This document shows, piece by piece, positions 1 through 5,666 of a stretch of 9,165 nt of DNA (positions are counted from its first letter, which is position 1; each line of letters begins with the position of its first letter). Below the pieces are notes generated by a model. That model ran no database searches, was not told the DNA's origin, and worked only from the letters and a program-made list of their open reading frames with translations. Source of the DNA: a bacterium (GTDB taxonomy: Bacteria > Latescibacterota > UBA2968); NCBI GenBank assembly GCA_027296045.1, contig JAPUJS010000309.1, positions 1 to 9,165 on the forward strand, in the 5' to 3' direction. The translations under genes and the position numbers were made by a program.

Positions 1-21
1 CCTTTTTTTGGAACACCCTCT

Positions 22-915
22 ATGAAAATCCTTGTCCCACTGCTTGCACTGATCTGGATCGCTCCGCAATCCGCCCAGGCCGGCGCCTGGACCCTTCCCA
101 AAGGCCAGGTCTGGAGCAAAATCACGCTCATGGCCCAGTCCACCAACCAAGAATACGTCAGCGTGGGCGGCTCCGGACGACTCCCGGACCTTTCGACCAT
201 TTACCAGCCCGGTGACCGGGCCCGATACCGAGAAAACGGCCAGTACGACTCCCGCGCCTTCTTTTTCGACTTCTTTTACGGCGTCACCGACCGCATCGAC
301 GTCGGTGTCCAGGTCCCCTTCTTCCGCCAGGAATTTGAAAATGTCGGCTTCCGGACCCCCAATGCAGCGTCCGGTTTTAGCGACATCCGGGCCTTCTTAA
401 AATACCGCCTGTTTCTGAACCCGGCTGTCGGCGCATTTAAATTTGGCTTCAAAGCCCCCACGGGCGATTTTCAAAGCCAGGACGGACTCATTCCCGTCGG
501 CGAAGGACAGTGGGATTTCGATTTTATCTTCCAACTCGGCCGCTCGTTCTGGCCCCTGCCCGGCTATGCCAACCTGGATGTGGGTTACCGGGTGCGCCTG
601 AAAAATGACCAGATCGACCGAGACCCCGGCAACGAATGGTTTTTCAATGCCGAAATAGGCTACGCTCCCCTCAAAAAACTGCTCCTGGCCCTCAAATTCG
701 AAGGCCTCCACGGAAACCCCTCCAAAATCTTTGGCCTGACACTCCCCCGAGATGTCAAACGCATCACCTACCTCACCCCCACCCTGCTTGTCGGCCCCCA
801 CCAGAACCTGAGCCTGGAAGCCGCCCTCCGGATCTCTATCCGAGGCCGCAACTTCCCCGCCGGAAAAATGTGGGTTGCCGGCATCTCCTATTCCGGCAAC
901 CCCTTTTCCAGATAA
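22..915 (+). CDS. Outer-membrane beta-barrel protein (MetA-pathway/XagA-like 'transporter' family)
   Basis: This encodes a 297-residue exported protein. Residues 1-20 form a clean Sec signal peptide: a Lys at position 3, a hydrophobic core, and an AQA cleavage site before GAWTLPKG. The mature part has no long hydrophobic helix. It shows alternating, aromatic-rich strands with recurring Gly/Asp turns, for example SDIRAFLKYRLF, FKFGFKAPTGDF and ANLDVGYRVRL. This is the look of the outer-membrane barrels annotated as 'phenol MetA pathway' or generic transporter proteins, and the mature start AGAWTLPKG resembles XagA-like proteins. The family function is poorly defined, probably a porin or channel, and the substrate cannot be read. 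There is no clear Shine-Dalgarno before the ATG, but the signal peptide fixes the start. It converges with the RHH gene, with 12 bp between stops. Its promoter lies outside the window. Confidence 0.75.
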   Translation: MKILVPLLALIWIAPQSAQAGAWTLPKGQVWSKITLMAQSTNQEYVSVGGSGRLPDLSTIYQPGDRARYRENGQYDSRAFFFDFFYGVTDRIDVGVQVPFFRQEFENVGFRTPNAASGFSDIRAFLKYRLFLNPAVGAFKFGFKAPTGDFQSQDGLIPVGEGQWDFDFIFQLGRSFWPLPGYANLDVGYRVRLKNDQIDRDPGNEWFFNAEIGYAPLKKLLLALKFEGLHGNPSKIFGLTLPRDVKRITYLTPTLLVGPHQNLSLEAALRISIRGRNFPAGKMWVAGISYSGNPFSR

Positions 916-926
916 AACACATCTGG
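908..926. terminator. Small hairpin in the convergent gap (possible weak bidirectional terminator)
   Basis: CCAGAT at 908-913 and ATCTGG at 921-926 form a perfect 6-bp inverted repeat with a 7-nt loop. It covers the stop codon of the barrel gene and almost all of the 12-bp gap before the RHH stop. There is no good T-tract on either strand, so termination here is only a possibility. Confidence 0.3.
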
Positions 927-927
927 C

Positions 928-1083
928 CTATGCCCGGGGCCTGTGCCGGCTGTTGTCGTATTTATGCAACAAATCGTCCAGGGCTTCCCGCAACAAAAAA
1001 GCCTCTGTCCTTCCCATGCTTTTTGCCAGACTCGCAATTCGTTCCAACTGGGTTCGGGTATAATAGTTCGTCTTGGTAATCAT
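928..1083 (-). CDS. Small ribbon-helix-helix (CopG/Arc-like) DNA-binding protein
   Basis: This 51-residue protein begins MITKTNYYTRTQLERIASL. The pattern is a short polar N-terminal strand (KTNYYT), a first helix (RTQLERIASLAKSMG), the turn (MGRTEA) and a second helix (TEAFLLREALDDLLHKY). That matches the ribbon-helix-helix fold, whose members dimerise and insert the paired strands into the DNA major groove. The tail NSRHRPRA is basic. The start at 1083 was chosen over an upstream in-frame ATG at 1206 because AGGGGGG sits just upstream and the fold begins here; the longer version would overlap purB. The start lies 13 bp after the purB stop, so it is probably co-transcribed with purB. Such proteins act as autoregulators or as antitoxins; no toxin gene is adjacent. 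The DNA target is unknown. Confidence 0.75.
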   Translation of the reverse strand: MITKTNYYTRTQLERIASLAKSMGRTEAFLLREALDDLLHKYDNSRHRPRA

Positions 1084-1096
1084 CTGCGATCCCCCC

Positions 1097-2536
1097 CTAC
1101 ACCCGTACCTCCGCTTCTGCCCCCAACACCTCTGCATTTTCCTCCAATACCGGGTCCACTTCTTCTGCCACAAACTGTTCCACCTGCTCCGGTGCCCGCC
1201 CCACAAATGCCTTCAGGTCCAGCACCCCGTCCAACTCCGCCCGCGTCATCCCGAATGCCGCGTCCCCGGCAATGCGATCCAGCAAATCGTTATCCTCGCC
1301 CTCCTCCTTTACCCGTTTGCCCGCCTCCATAGAGTGTCCCCGGATGCTTTCGTGCAACTCCTGACGATCTCCCCCACGCTTGACCGCTACCATCATGATG
1401 TTTTCCGTTGCTATAAACGGCAATTCCTGATCCACATGTCGCCGGATCATCTTGGGATAGACCACCAGCCCGCGCACAATATTCATGTAAAGGATCAAGA
1501 TGGCATCTACGGCCAAAAACATCTGAGGCAGTGCCAGACGCTTATTGGCCGAATCATCCAGGGTTCGCTCAAACCACTGAGTGGCCGCCGTAAAGGCCGG
1601 ACTACCCGCCGTTGTAATCACAAACCGGGCCAGCGCACAAATCCGCTCCGATCGCATCGGATTTCGCTTATACGCCATGGCCGAAGAGCCGATCTGGGAC
1701 GTTTCAAAGGGCTCTTCAATCTCTTTCAAATTCTGCAACAACCGCAAATCATTCCCAAATTTATGCGCCGATTGCCCGATCCGAGACAGCAAATCCCCAA
1801 TTTGAGAGTCCACCTTTCGCGTATACGTCTGCCCGGTCACCACAAAACAACCCGAAAAACCCATTTTTTCCGTGACCAGACGATCCAATTGCTGCACCCT
1901 TTCCGAATCTCCCTCAAACAACTCCAAAAAACTGGCCTGCGTCCCGGTTGTCCCCTTGACCCCCCGGAACCGCAAGGTGGTCAGATAATAATCCAGGTCG
2001 TGGAAATCCATCAATACGTCCTGGAGCCACAACGAAGCCCGCTTGCCCACCGTTGTAAGCTGGGCGGGCTGAAAGTGGGTAAAGCCCAGAGTGGGCAAAT
2101 TCCGATATTCCATGGCAAATGCCTTCAAATCGGCCAGCAAACTCACCAATTTGGTGCGCACAATCTGTAACCCATCCCCCATTTGCACCAGTTCCGTATT
2201 ATCCTGCACAAATGCACTGGTTGCCCCCAGATGAATAATGGGCCGTGCTTCAGGACACTGCTCGCCAAATGCATATATGTGGGCCATCACATCGTGGCGG
2301 ACCTCCCGCTCCCTCGCTTCGGCCACATCGTAGTTGATTTCATCCTGAAACCGGCGCATCTCTTCAATTTGAGCATCCGTAATCGGCAATCCAAGCGCCT
2401 GTTCCGATTCGGCAAGGGCCACCCACAACCGACGCCAGGTCCTAAATTTCTTCTGATTGGAAAAAACAGCTGCCATCTCAGAACTGGCGTACCGTTCGGT
2501 CAACGGATTTTCATACCGGGATGGATCCTGTCCCAT
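1097..2536 (-). CDS. purB: Adenylosuccinate lyase
   Basis: The 479-residue protein belongs to the fumarase/aspartase superfamily. In purine biosynthesis it cleaves SAICAR to AICAR plus fumarate, and adenylosuccinate to AMP plus fumarate; the enzyme is a cytosolic homotetramer. Visible family motifs are TSAFVQDN (about 106-113), THFQPAQLTTVGKR (about 153-166, with the catalytic His region) and the mobile signature loop GSSAMAYKRNPMRSE (about 283-297, with the catalytic Ser). Length and motif spelling fit the long ADSL type typified by the animal enzyme (signature SSAMPYKRNPMRSE) rather than the shorter Bacillus type (about 430 residues). A strong Shine-Dalgarno, AAAGGAGGAGG, overlaps the stop codon of the upstream membrane-protein gene, which implies co-transcription and perhaps translational coupling. 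All key residues are present, so it should be active. Confidence 0.96.
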   Translation of the reverse strand: MGQDPSRYENPLTERYASSEMAAVFSNQKKFRTWRRLWVALAESEQALGLPITDAQIEEMRRFQDEINYDVAEAREREVRHDVMAHIYAFGEQCPEARPIIHLGATSAFVQDNTELVQMGDGLQIVRTKLVSLLADLKAFAMEYRNLPTLGFTHFQPAQLTTVGKRASLWLQDVLMDFHDLDYYLTTLRFRGVKGTTGTQASFLELFEGDSERVQQLDRLVTEKMGFSGCFVVTGQTYTRKVDSQIGDLLSRIGQSAHKFGNDLRLLQNLKEIEEPFETSQIGSSAMAYKRNPMRSERICALARFVITTAGSPAFTAATQWFERTLDDSANKRLALPQMFLAVDAILILYMNIVRGLVVYPKMIRRHVDQELPFIATENIMMVAVKRGGDRQELHESIRGHSMEAGKRVKEEGEDNDLLDRIAGDAAFGMTRAELDGVLDLKAFVGRAPEQVEQFVAEEVDPVLEENAEVLGAEAEVRV

Positions 2537-2539
2537 ATT

Positions 2540-2553
2540 CCCCCTCCTCCTTT
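2540..2553 (-). promoter_or_regulatory. Ribosome binding site of purB overlapping the upstream stop codon
   Basis: Read on the minus strand, TAAAGGAGGAGGGGGAAT precedes the purB ATG (2536). The TAA is the stop of the upstream membrane-protein gene and its last bases are part of the AAAGGAGG site. This fixes the purB start and suggests translational coupling. Confidence 0.8.
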
Positions 2554-3076
2554 AAGCTTCTGACCCCTCTTCAGGCGGGCCCGAATGAGACCCAGAAGTG
2601 CCATTGGATTCACTGGTGTCATTGGCCGCACGGACCGAAATCTGTGTTTCACTGGGCGCTCCGGCCTGTTTTCTAGCCTTTTCCTCAGACTTCAATTCTG
2701 CTTCTTGTTTTTTTGCTTCCTCTTTTTCCTTTTCTTCATTGGCCTTATCAATCTGGACCTGGACATTGTAGGCCTGACGAATCATTCGGATAATATCACT
2801 GCACCGCCGCACCTCGATCATTGCAATGCCGATCCCTGTCACAACAATACAAATCGCCGGGATAACGCCCTCCCAGAGACTGTCCACAAAAACAGAAAAA
2901 ATGCCATAGACACAGCCCAGCGTCAAAGAAGAAAGCATCACATAGATCCACCCACGCTTTTGACGCTGGAAACGGGCGTGAAGTTGACGGAGAGCCCGGG
3001 ACGTTTGGGACGACAGAGCCACAGAATCCCGCTTGAACGGGCGACGATCCCACAATTTTTTCAAAAATTTATTCAT
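2552..3076 (-). CDS. Hypothetical two-TM membrane protein with charged coiled-coil and disordered tail
   Basis: I do not recognise a family for this 174-residue protein. The N-terminus (about 1-42) is strongly basic and cytosolic-looking. Two hydrophobic segments follow, at about 43-64 and 68-89, joined by a very short loop (DSLW), which predicts a hairpin with both ends in the cytoplasm. Next come a basic stretch (RRCSDIIRMIRQAYN), a Glu/Lys-rich heptad-like helix at about 107-138 (EEKEKEEAKKQEAELKSEEKARKQ), and a low-complexity Ser/Gly/Glu tail. It lies 15 bp upstream of purB in the same direction, so it is probably the first gene of that operon. No good Shine-Dalgarno precedes the ATG, where the leader is almost pure A/T. 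A scaffold or partner-recruiting role is conceivable but not shown. An unbroken frame and a proper RBS for the next gene support it being real. Confidence 0.7.
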   Translation of the reverse strand: MNKFLKKLWDRRPFKRDSVALSSQTSRALRQLHARFQRQKRGWIYVMLSSLTLGCVYGIFSVFVDSLWEGVIPAICIVVTGIGIAMIEVRRCSDIIRMIRQAYNVQVQIDKANEEKEKEEAKKQEAELKSEEKARKQAGAPSETQISVRAANDTSESNGTSGSHSGPPEEGSEA

Positions 3077-3077
3077 A

Positions 3078-3099
3078 AAATATTTAAAAATAAATATTT
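3078..3099. repeat. Paired AT palindromes in the leader of the membrane-protein gene
   Basis: The 8-bp palindrome AAATATTT occurs twice, at 3078-3085 and 3092-3099, directly upstream of the minus-strand ATG at 3076. Spacing is 14 bp. The region may hold a promoter (minus-strand TATAAA near 3104-3099) but no matching -35 element is evident. It could equally be AT-rich chance. Confidence 0.35.
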
Positions 3100-3155
3100 A
3101 TACAAAATATGTCGTTCATAGGCCGGGACACGCCCCAGGCTTAGAACCGCCCCAT

Positions 3156-3182
3156 TGTAGAAGCGCCCTTCAGAGCGCTACA
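3156..3182. repeat. REP-like imperfect palindrome
   Basis: TGTAGAAGCGC at 3156-3166 faces GCGCTACA at 3175-3182. AGCGC pairs with GCGCT and TGT with ACA across a 3-nt bulge, with the loop CCTTCAGA. The wording resembles the dispersed intergenic REP/BIME palindromes seen in many genomes (TGTAG...GCGC-CTTCAG-GCGC...TACA). It lies 3 bp after the PAP2-like stop codon on the minus strand and may stabilise or end that transcript. Only one copy is seen in the window, so repeat status is inferred from its form. Confidence 0.4.
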
Positions 3183-3184
3183 TC

Positions 3185-3784
3185 TTATAACAGAACGCCA
3201 AAGACAAACCCGGCCGATAACAGCGCAAGCCCGGCCCCTCCCAAAACCTGTCCGGTTGTATGGACACCCAGAGCAATCCTGGACCAGGAAATGGCCAGTG
3301 CAAGCGGAAGATAAGCCAGAGCAGGCAGGCCAAACAGAAAAAACAGCATCCCAAGCGTTCCCCAGGCCCCAATCGCATGCAGGCTGATTTTCCACCAAAA
3401 AAGCATCCCCCCGGCCAAAACCGCCAGCCCCGTATACCACATCATCACCATCAGCACATCGAAAGGGGCTTTGAGGCTATAAAGCACACCGACACCGACA
3501 CTACAACTGATAACAAGCACCCAGAGAGACCCTTTTCGGTCTGCCTTACGGGCAATGAACGCTTCTTCAATCACACCCTTGTGCAACAAAAGCCCCACAT
3601 AGGCCACAGGCAGAAAAACACCAAAAAACAGGCAAACCCCCAGCAAGAGCGTAGGATCCGTGCCCGAAGCATCCGGTCCTTGAAACACCACCAGGGCAAA
3701 AACACCGGCCACCAGAACCAGGGGATTTGCAAGATTTGAAATCCACCGGGCACCAATAGATACCCGATCCCCACCGCCTGTCAT
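3185..3784 (-). CDS. PAP2-like integral membrane phosphatase family protein
   Basis: The 199-residue protein is mostly transmembrane, with about five or six hydrophobic segments. The order of motifs fits the PAP2 (phosphatidic acid phosphatase type 2) superfamily. A basic C1-like element (ARKADRKGS, about 79-86) is followed by a C2-like ISLHA (about 133-137, His136 for PSGH) and a C3-like SRIALGVHTTGQ (168-179, nucleophile-type His175). In the classic SRxxxxxHxxxD motif the last residue is Asp; here it is Gln179. Related proteins are thought to dephosphorylate lipid phosphates such as undecaprenyl-PP or phosphatidate, but substrate and activity are not shown. The start at 3784 is preferred because GAAAGGTG lies 7 nt upstream. 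The ATG at 3892 would extend the frame through a tandem repeat and has no ribosome site. The gene runs toward the membrane-protein/purB operon, 108 bp away. Confidence 0.7.
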   Translation of the reverse strand: MTGGGDRVSIGARWISNLANPLVLVAGVFALVVFQGPDASGTDPTLLLGVCLFFGVFLPVAYVGLLLHKGVIEEAFIARKADRKGSLWVLVISCSVGVGVLYSLKAPFDVLMVMMWYTGLAVLAGGMLFWWKISLHAIGAWGTLGMLFFLFGLPALAYLPLALAISWSRIALGVHTTGQVLGGAGLALLSAGFVFGVLL

Positions 3785-3822
3785 ACGCACACCTTTCACC
3801 GAACTGCTCCGTTCCAGCCTTT

Positions 3823-3856
3823 TTCCAATGCCTATATATTTCCAATGCCTATATAT
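3823..3856. repeat. Perfect 17-bp tandem duplication
   Basis: TTCCAATGCCTATATAT occurs at 3823-3839 and again at 3840-3856 without any change. On the minus strand each unit carries a TATATA box, about 40-75 bp upstream of the PAP2-like start, so the duplication may double a promoter -10 or a regulator site. The identity suggests a recent slippage event. Confidence 0.85.
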
Positions 3857-3902
3857 AATAGGTAGAGACCACAATAAAAATTGAAAAATCATAAAAAAAT
3901 AC

Positions 3903-3929
3903 TAAAGCAGATTCCATAGTCGTCGATAT
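3903..3929 (+). promoter_or_regulatory. Sigma-28 (FliA)-type promoter of flagellin
   Basis: TAAA at 3903-3906, a 15-bp spacer, then GTCGATAT at 3922-3929. The known sigma-28 consensus is TAAA-N15-GCCGATAA, so the -35 and spacer are exact and the -10 differs at two positions. The predicted start is near 3936, which gives a flagellin leader of about 240 nt. Flagellin genes are classic late, FliA-dependent genes, so position and sequence agree. Confidence 0.75.
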
Positions 3930-3966
3930 TTATACTGTGCATTACAAAGAAGTATTAAGTAGTTCT

Positions 3967-4053
3967 TGAATCTTGATCTCGCAGCCCCGGGTTCTTTCAC
4001 CCAAACCATTTACAGAACCCAGGGCTGATCCGGACACGAATCGTCAAGATTCA
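3967..4053 (+). ncRNA. Large compound hairpin in the flagellin 5' leader
   Basis: The outer stem TGAATCTTGA (3967-3976) pairs perfectly with TCAAGATTCA (4044-4053). The inner stem CAGCCCCGGGTTCT (3982-3995) pairs with AGAACCCAGGGCTG (4014-4027), 14 bp with one G-U pair, around an 18-nt loop. It lies between the sigma-28 promoter and the ribosome site of fliC, so it would be in the 5' untranslated region. No T-tract follows, so it is not an ordinary terminator. It may control mRNA stability or translation, or bind a protein. I recognise no known riboswitch. Confidence 0.6.
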
Positions 4054-4162
4054 GAACATCTCGTCCGATCCCACCAGGTCTCCCTATAACTCGTTCGCTC
4101 CTGGTGATGATCACGACGAATCGGGCACGGAAGCCCAGTCTCCATATTTCAGAGACAGTAAC

Positions 4163-4170
4163 AAGGAGGT
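4163..4170 (+). promoter_or_regulatory. Ribosome binding site that fixes the flagellin start
   Basis: AAGGAGGT lies 5 nt before the ATG at 4176, an almost ideal Shine-Dalgarno. It overrules the in-frame ATG at 4104, whose 24 extra residues do not look like flagellin. A small hairpin (GTCTC 4138-4142 with GAGAC 4152-4156) sits just upstream. Confidence 0.9.
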
Positions 4171-4175
4171 TTGCA

Positions 4176-5372
4176 ATGCCACTTCGGGTAAACCATAACA
4201 TCACCGCCCTGAACACCCGGCGGCAACTCTTGATAAACAATCGAGAGTTGTCCACGCGGATTGAGCGCCTCTCGTCCGGGATGCGAATCAACCGCGCCGC
4301 AGACGACGCCGCCGGACTTTCCGTATCGGAAGGCATGCGAGCAGAGCTCGTAGGCCTCAAACAGGCCGTCCGAAATGCAGAACACGGCACCAACCTGATC
4401 CAGACCGCAGAAGGTGCCCTCAACGAGGTCAGCGCCATCCTCATTCGGATGCGAGAGCTATCCGTACAGGCGTCCTCATCCACGCTGAACAACAACAACC
4501 GAACGGCCCTAAACGCCGAGATCGTCCAGATGGTCGCCGAAATAGACCGAATTGCCTCTGCAACAAGCTACAACAATATTACCCTGCTCAGTGGGTTTGG
4601 CAACACGGTCAGTCAGGACATTAGCGTCTCCACCGCCCTGGCTTCAAATACTACCGGTGTCATCAACGTCTCTATCACGGGTGCCGATGCAGGCACCTAC
4701 CGATTCATCGACACCACCGCTACCGATAATCAGATTACGCTGGGCAACGGGGTTGCCACCCAAACCATCGATATCGGAAGTGCCCTCGACTCAGACGGTG
4801 GTACAGGAGGCATTGTAGCCACAGGCGCCTCCATTGTGGCCAACTTCGACCGCCTCGGCATCCAGCTCACGCTCACCGGAGCCAGGAACGCCAGTTCGTC
4901 CGTCCCGGCCAGCGACGGATATCGCGACGGCGACCTCGGTACTTTGATCCTCCAGGTCGATGCTGGGGTGGGCGGGTCCTTCCAGATCGGTCCCGACAAC
5001 ACCGCCTCCGACCGATTTGAAGTCTCCATTGCAGACATGAGCGGCTCCGGCACCAAACTGAACCTGTCGAGTGCCTCCGTCAGCACCATCAATAGTGCAC
5101 GGTCCCTCATGCCCACCATAGACCTGGCCATCAATGCGGTTGCCCAACAACGTGGAGACCTGGGCGCTATTCAAAACCGCCTTGGATTCACCATTCGATC
5201 CCTGGAAAACTCGATTGAAAACATCCAGGCTTCCGAATCCTCGATCCGCGATGCCGACATCGCCGAGGAAGTCTCCGCCTTTACACGGGCTCAAATCCTG
5301 GTCCAGGCGAGCACAGCGCTCCTGGCACAGGCCAACGCTATCCCGCAAAACGCCCTCACCCTGCTCCAGTAA
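4176..5372 (+). CDS. fliC: Flagellin (flagellar filament protein)
   Basis: This 398-residue protein polymerises into the flagellar filament after export through the flagellar type III system. It has no cleaved signal, as expected. The N-terminal D0/D1 region starts MPLRVNHNITALNTRRQ and contains RLSSGMRINRAADDAAGLSVSE (about 31-52) and the helix LIRMRELSVQASS (about 89-101), which in Gram-negative flagellins overlaps the TLR5-recognised surface. A variable middle covers about 142-290, including FQIGPDNTASDRFEVSIADM at about 269-288. The C-terminal D1/D0 region ends SAFTRAQILVQASTALLAQANAIPQNALTLLQ, the typical export/polymerisation end. Length is mid-range for the family. It has its own sigma-28-type promoter, a long structured leader, a strong ribosome site and a strong terminator, so it is a single-gene transcript. 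It is clearly full-length. Confidence 0.97.
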   Translation: MPLRVNHNITALNTRRQLLINNRELSTRIERLSSGMRINRAADDAAGLSVSEGMRAELVGLKQAVRNAEHGTNLIQTAEGALNEVSAILIRMRELSVQASSSTLNNNNRTALNAEIVQMVAEIDRIASATSYNNITLLSGFGNTVSQDISVSTALASNTTGVINVSITGADAGTYRFIDTTATDNQITLGNGVATQTIDIGSALDSDGGTGGIVATGASIVANFDRLGIQLTLTGARNASSSVPASDGYRDGDLGTLILQVDAGVGGSFQIGPDNTASDRFEVSIADMSGSGTKLNLSSASVSTINSARSLMPTIDLAINAVAQQRGDLGAIQNRLGFTIRSLENSIENIQASESSIRDADIAEEVSAFTRAQILVQASTALLAQANAIPQNALTLLQ

Positions 5373-5401
5373 GCCTCCAAGCAGGCGGGCAGCATCAAGG
5401 C

Positions 5402-5427
5402 GCCAACGAATCCCCACCGACGTTGGC
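5402..5427 (+). other. Hairpin in the flagellin 3' untranslated region
   Basis: GCCAACG (5402-5408) and CGTTGGC (5421-5427) form a perfect 7-bp inverted repeat with a 12-nt loop, followed by a C/T-rich run rather than a T-tract. It precedes the main terminator and may protect the 3' end of the fliC message. Confidence 0.4.
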
Positions 5428-5472
5428 CTCCCTTTCTCCCAGGTGGGAAAATCAGACGAGTTTACCCGAAGG

Positions 5473-5507
5473 GGTCGCAGATGACTTTGGTCATCTGCGA
5501 CCTTTTT
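5473..5507 (+). terminator. Strong intrinsic terminator of flagellin
   Basis: GGTCGCAGATGAC (5473-5485), loop TTTG and GTCATCTGCGACC (5490-5502) form a perfect 13-bp stem, followed directly by TTTTT (5503-5507). It lies 100 bp after the fliC stop and insulates fliC from fliL. Confidence 0.95.
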
Positions 5508-5576
5508 ATGCCCTCCATCCAAGCAATCCCATCCTTTTCTCCCCTCGTACTCCTGCCTGCTTTCAACCTACTCCTC

Positions 5577-5605
5577 TTGACAAGCTTCAATCTTTCACCT
5601 ATTTT
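5577..5605 (+). promoter_or_regulatory. Sigma-70-type promoter of fliL
   Basis: TTGACA at 5577-5582, a 17-bp spacer and TATTTT at 5600-5605. The -35 is perfect and the -10 differs from TATAAT at two positions. It lies after the fliC terminator and gives a predicted leader of about 55 nt for fliL. Confidence 0.75.
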
Positions 5606-5609
5606 TTGG

Positions 5610-5625
5610 CTGTTATCCATAACAG
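5610..5625. promoter_or_regulatory. Palindrome at the predicted fliL start site (possible operator)
   Basis: CTGTTAT-CC-ATAACAG is a perfect 7-2-7 inverted repeat immediately after the -10 box, covering the predicted +1. It could be an operator bound by a dimeric repressor, or a 5' hairpin of the mRNA (6-bp stem, loop TCCA). Confidence 0.45.
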
Positions 5626-5666
5626 GTACAAGAAGTTGGACCCTCATCCCACACCCCACCATACCT

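Noticed and set aside
1073..2170. A 365-codon plus-strand open frame opposite purB
   Set aside because: It is antisense to a certain purB gene. The product is rich in His, Pro, Gln and Arg, typical of a shadow frame.
3785..3892. Longer start for the PAP2-like protein at 3892
   Set aside because: There is no ribosome site, it runs through an AT-rich tandem repeat, and the added residues do not look like a membrane segment of the family. GAAAGGTG supports 3784.
4104..4175. Upstream in-frame start for flagellin adding 24 residues
   Set aside because: The AAGGAGGT site and the standard flagellin start MPLRVNHN both point to the ATG at 4176.
5481..5666. Upstream extension of the fliL frame
   Set aside because: It would start inside the fliC terminator and before the likely fliL promoter. 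The TM helix and FliL domain begin after 5667.
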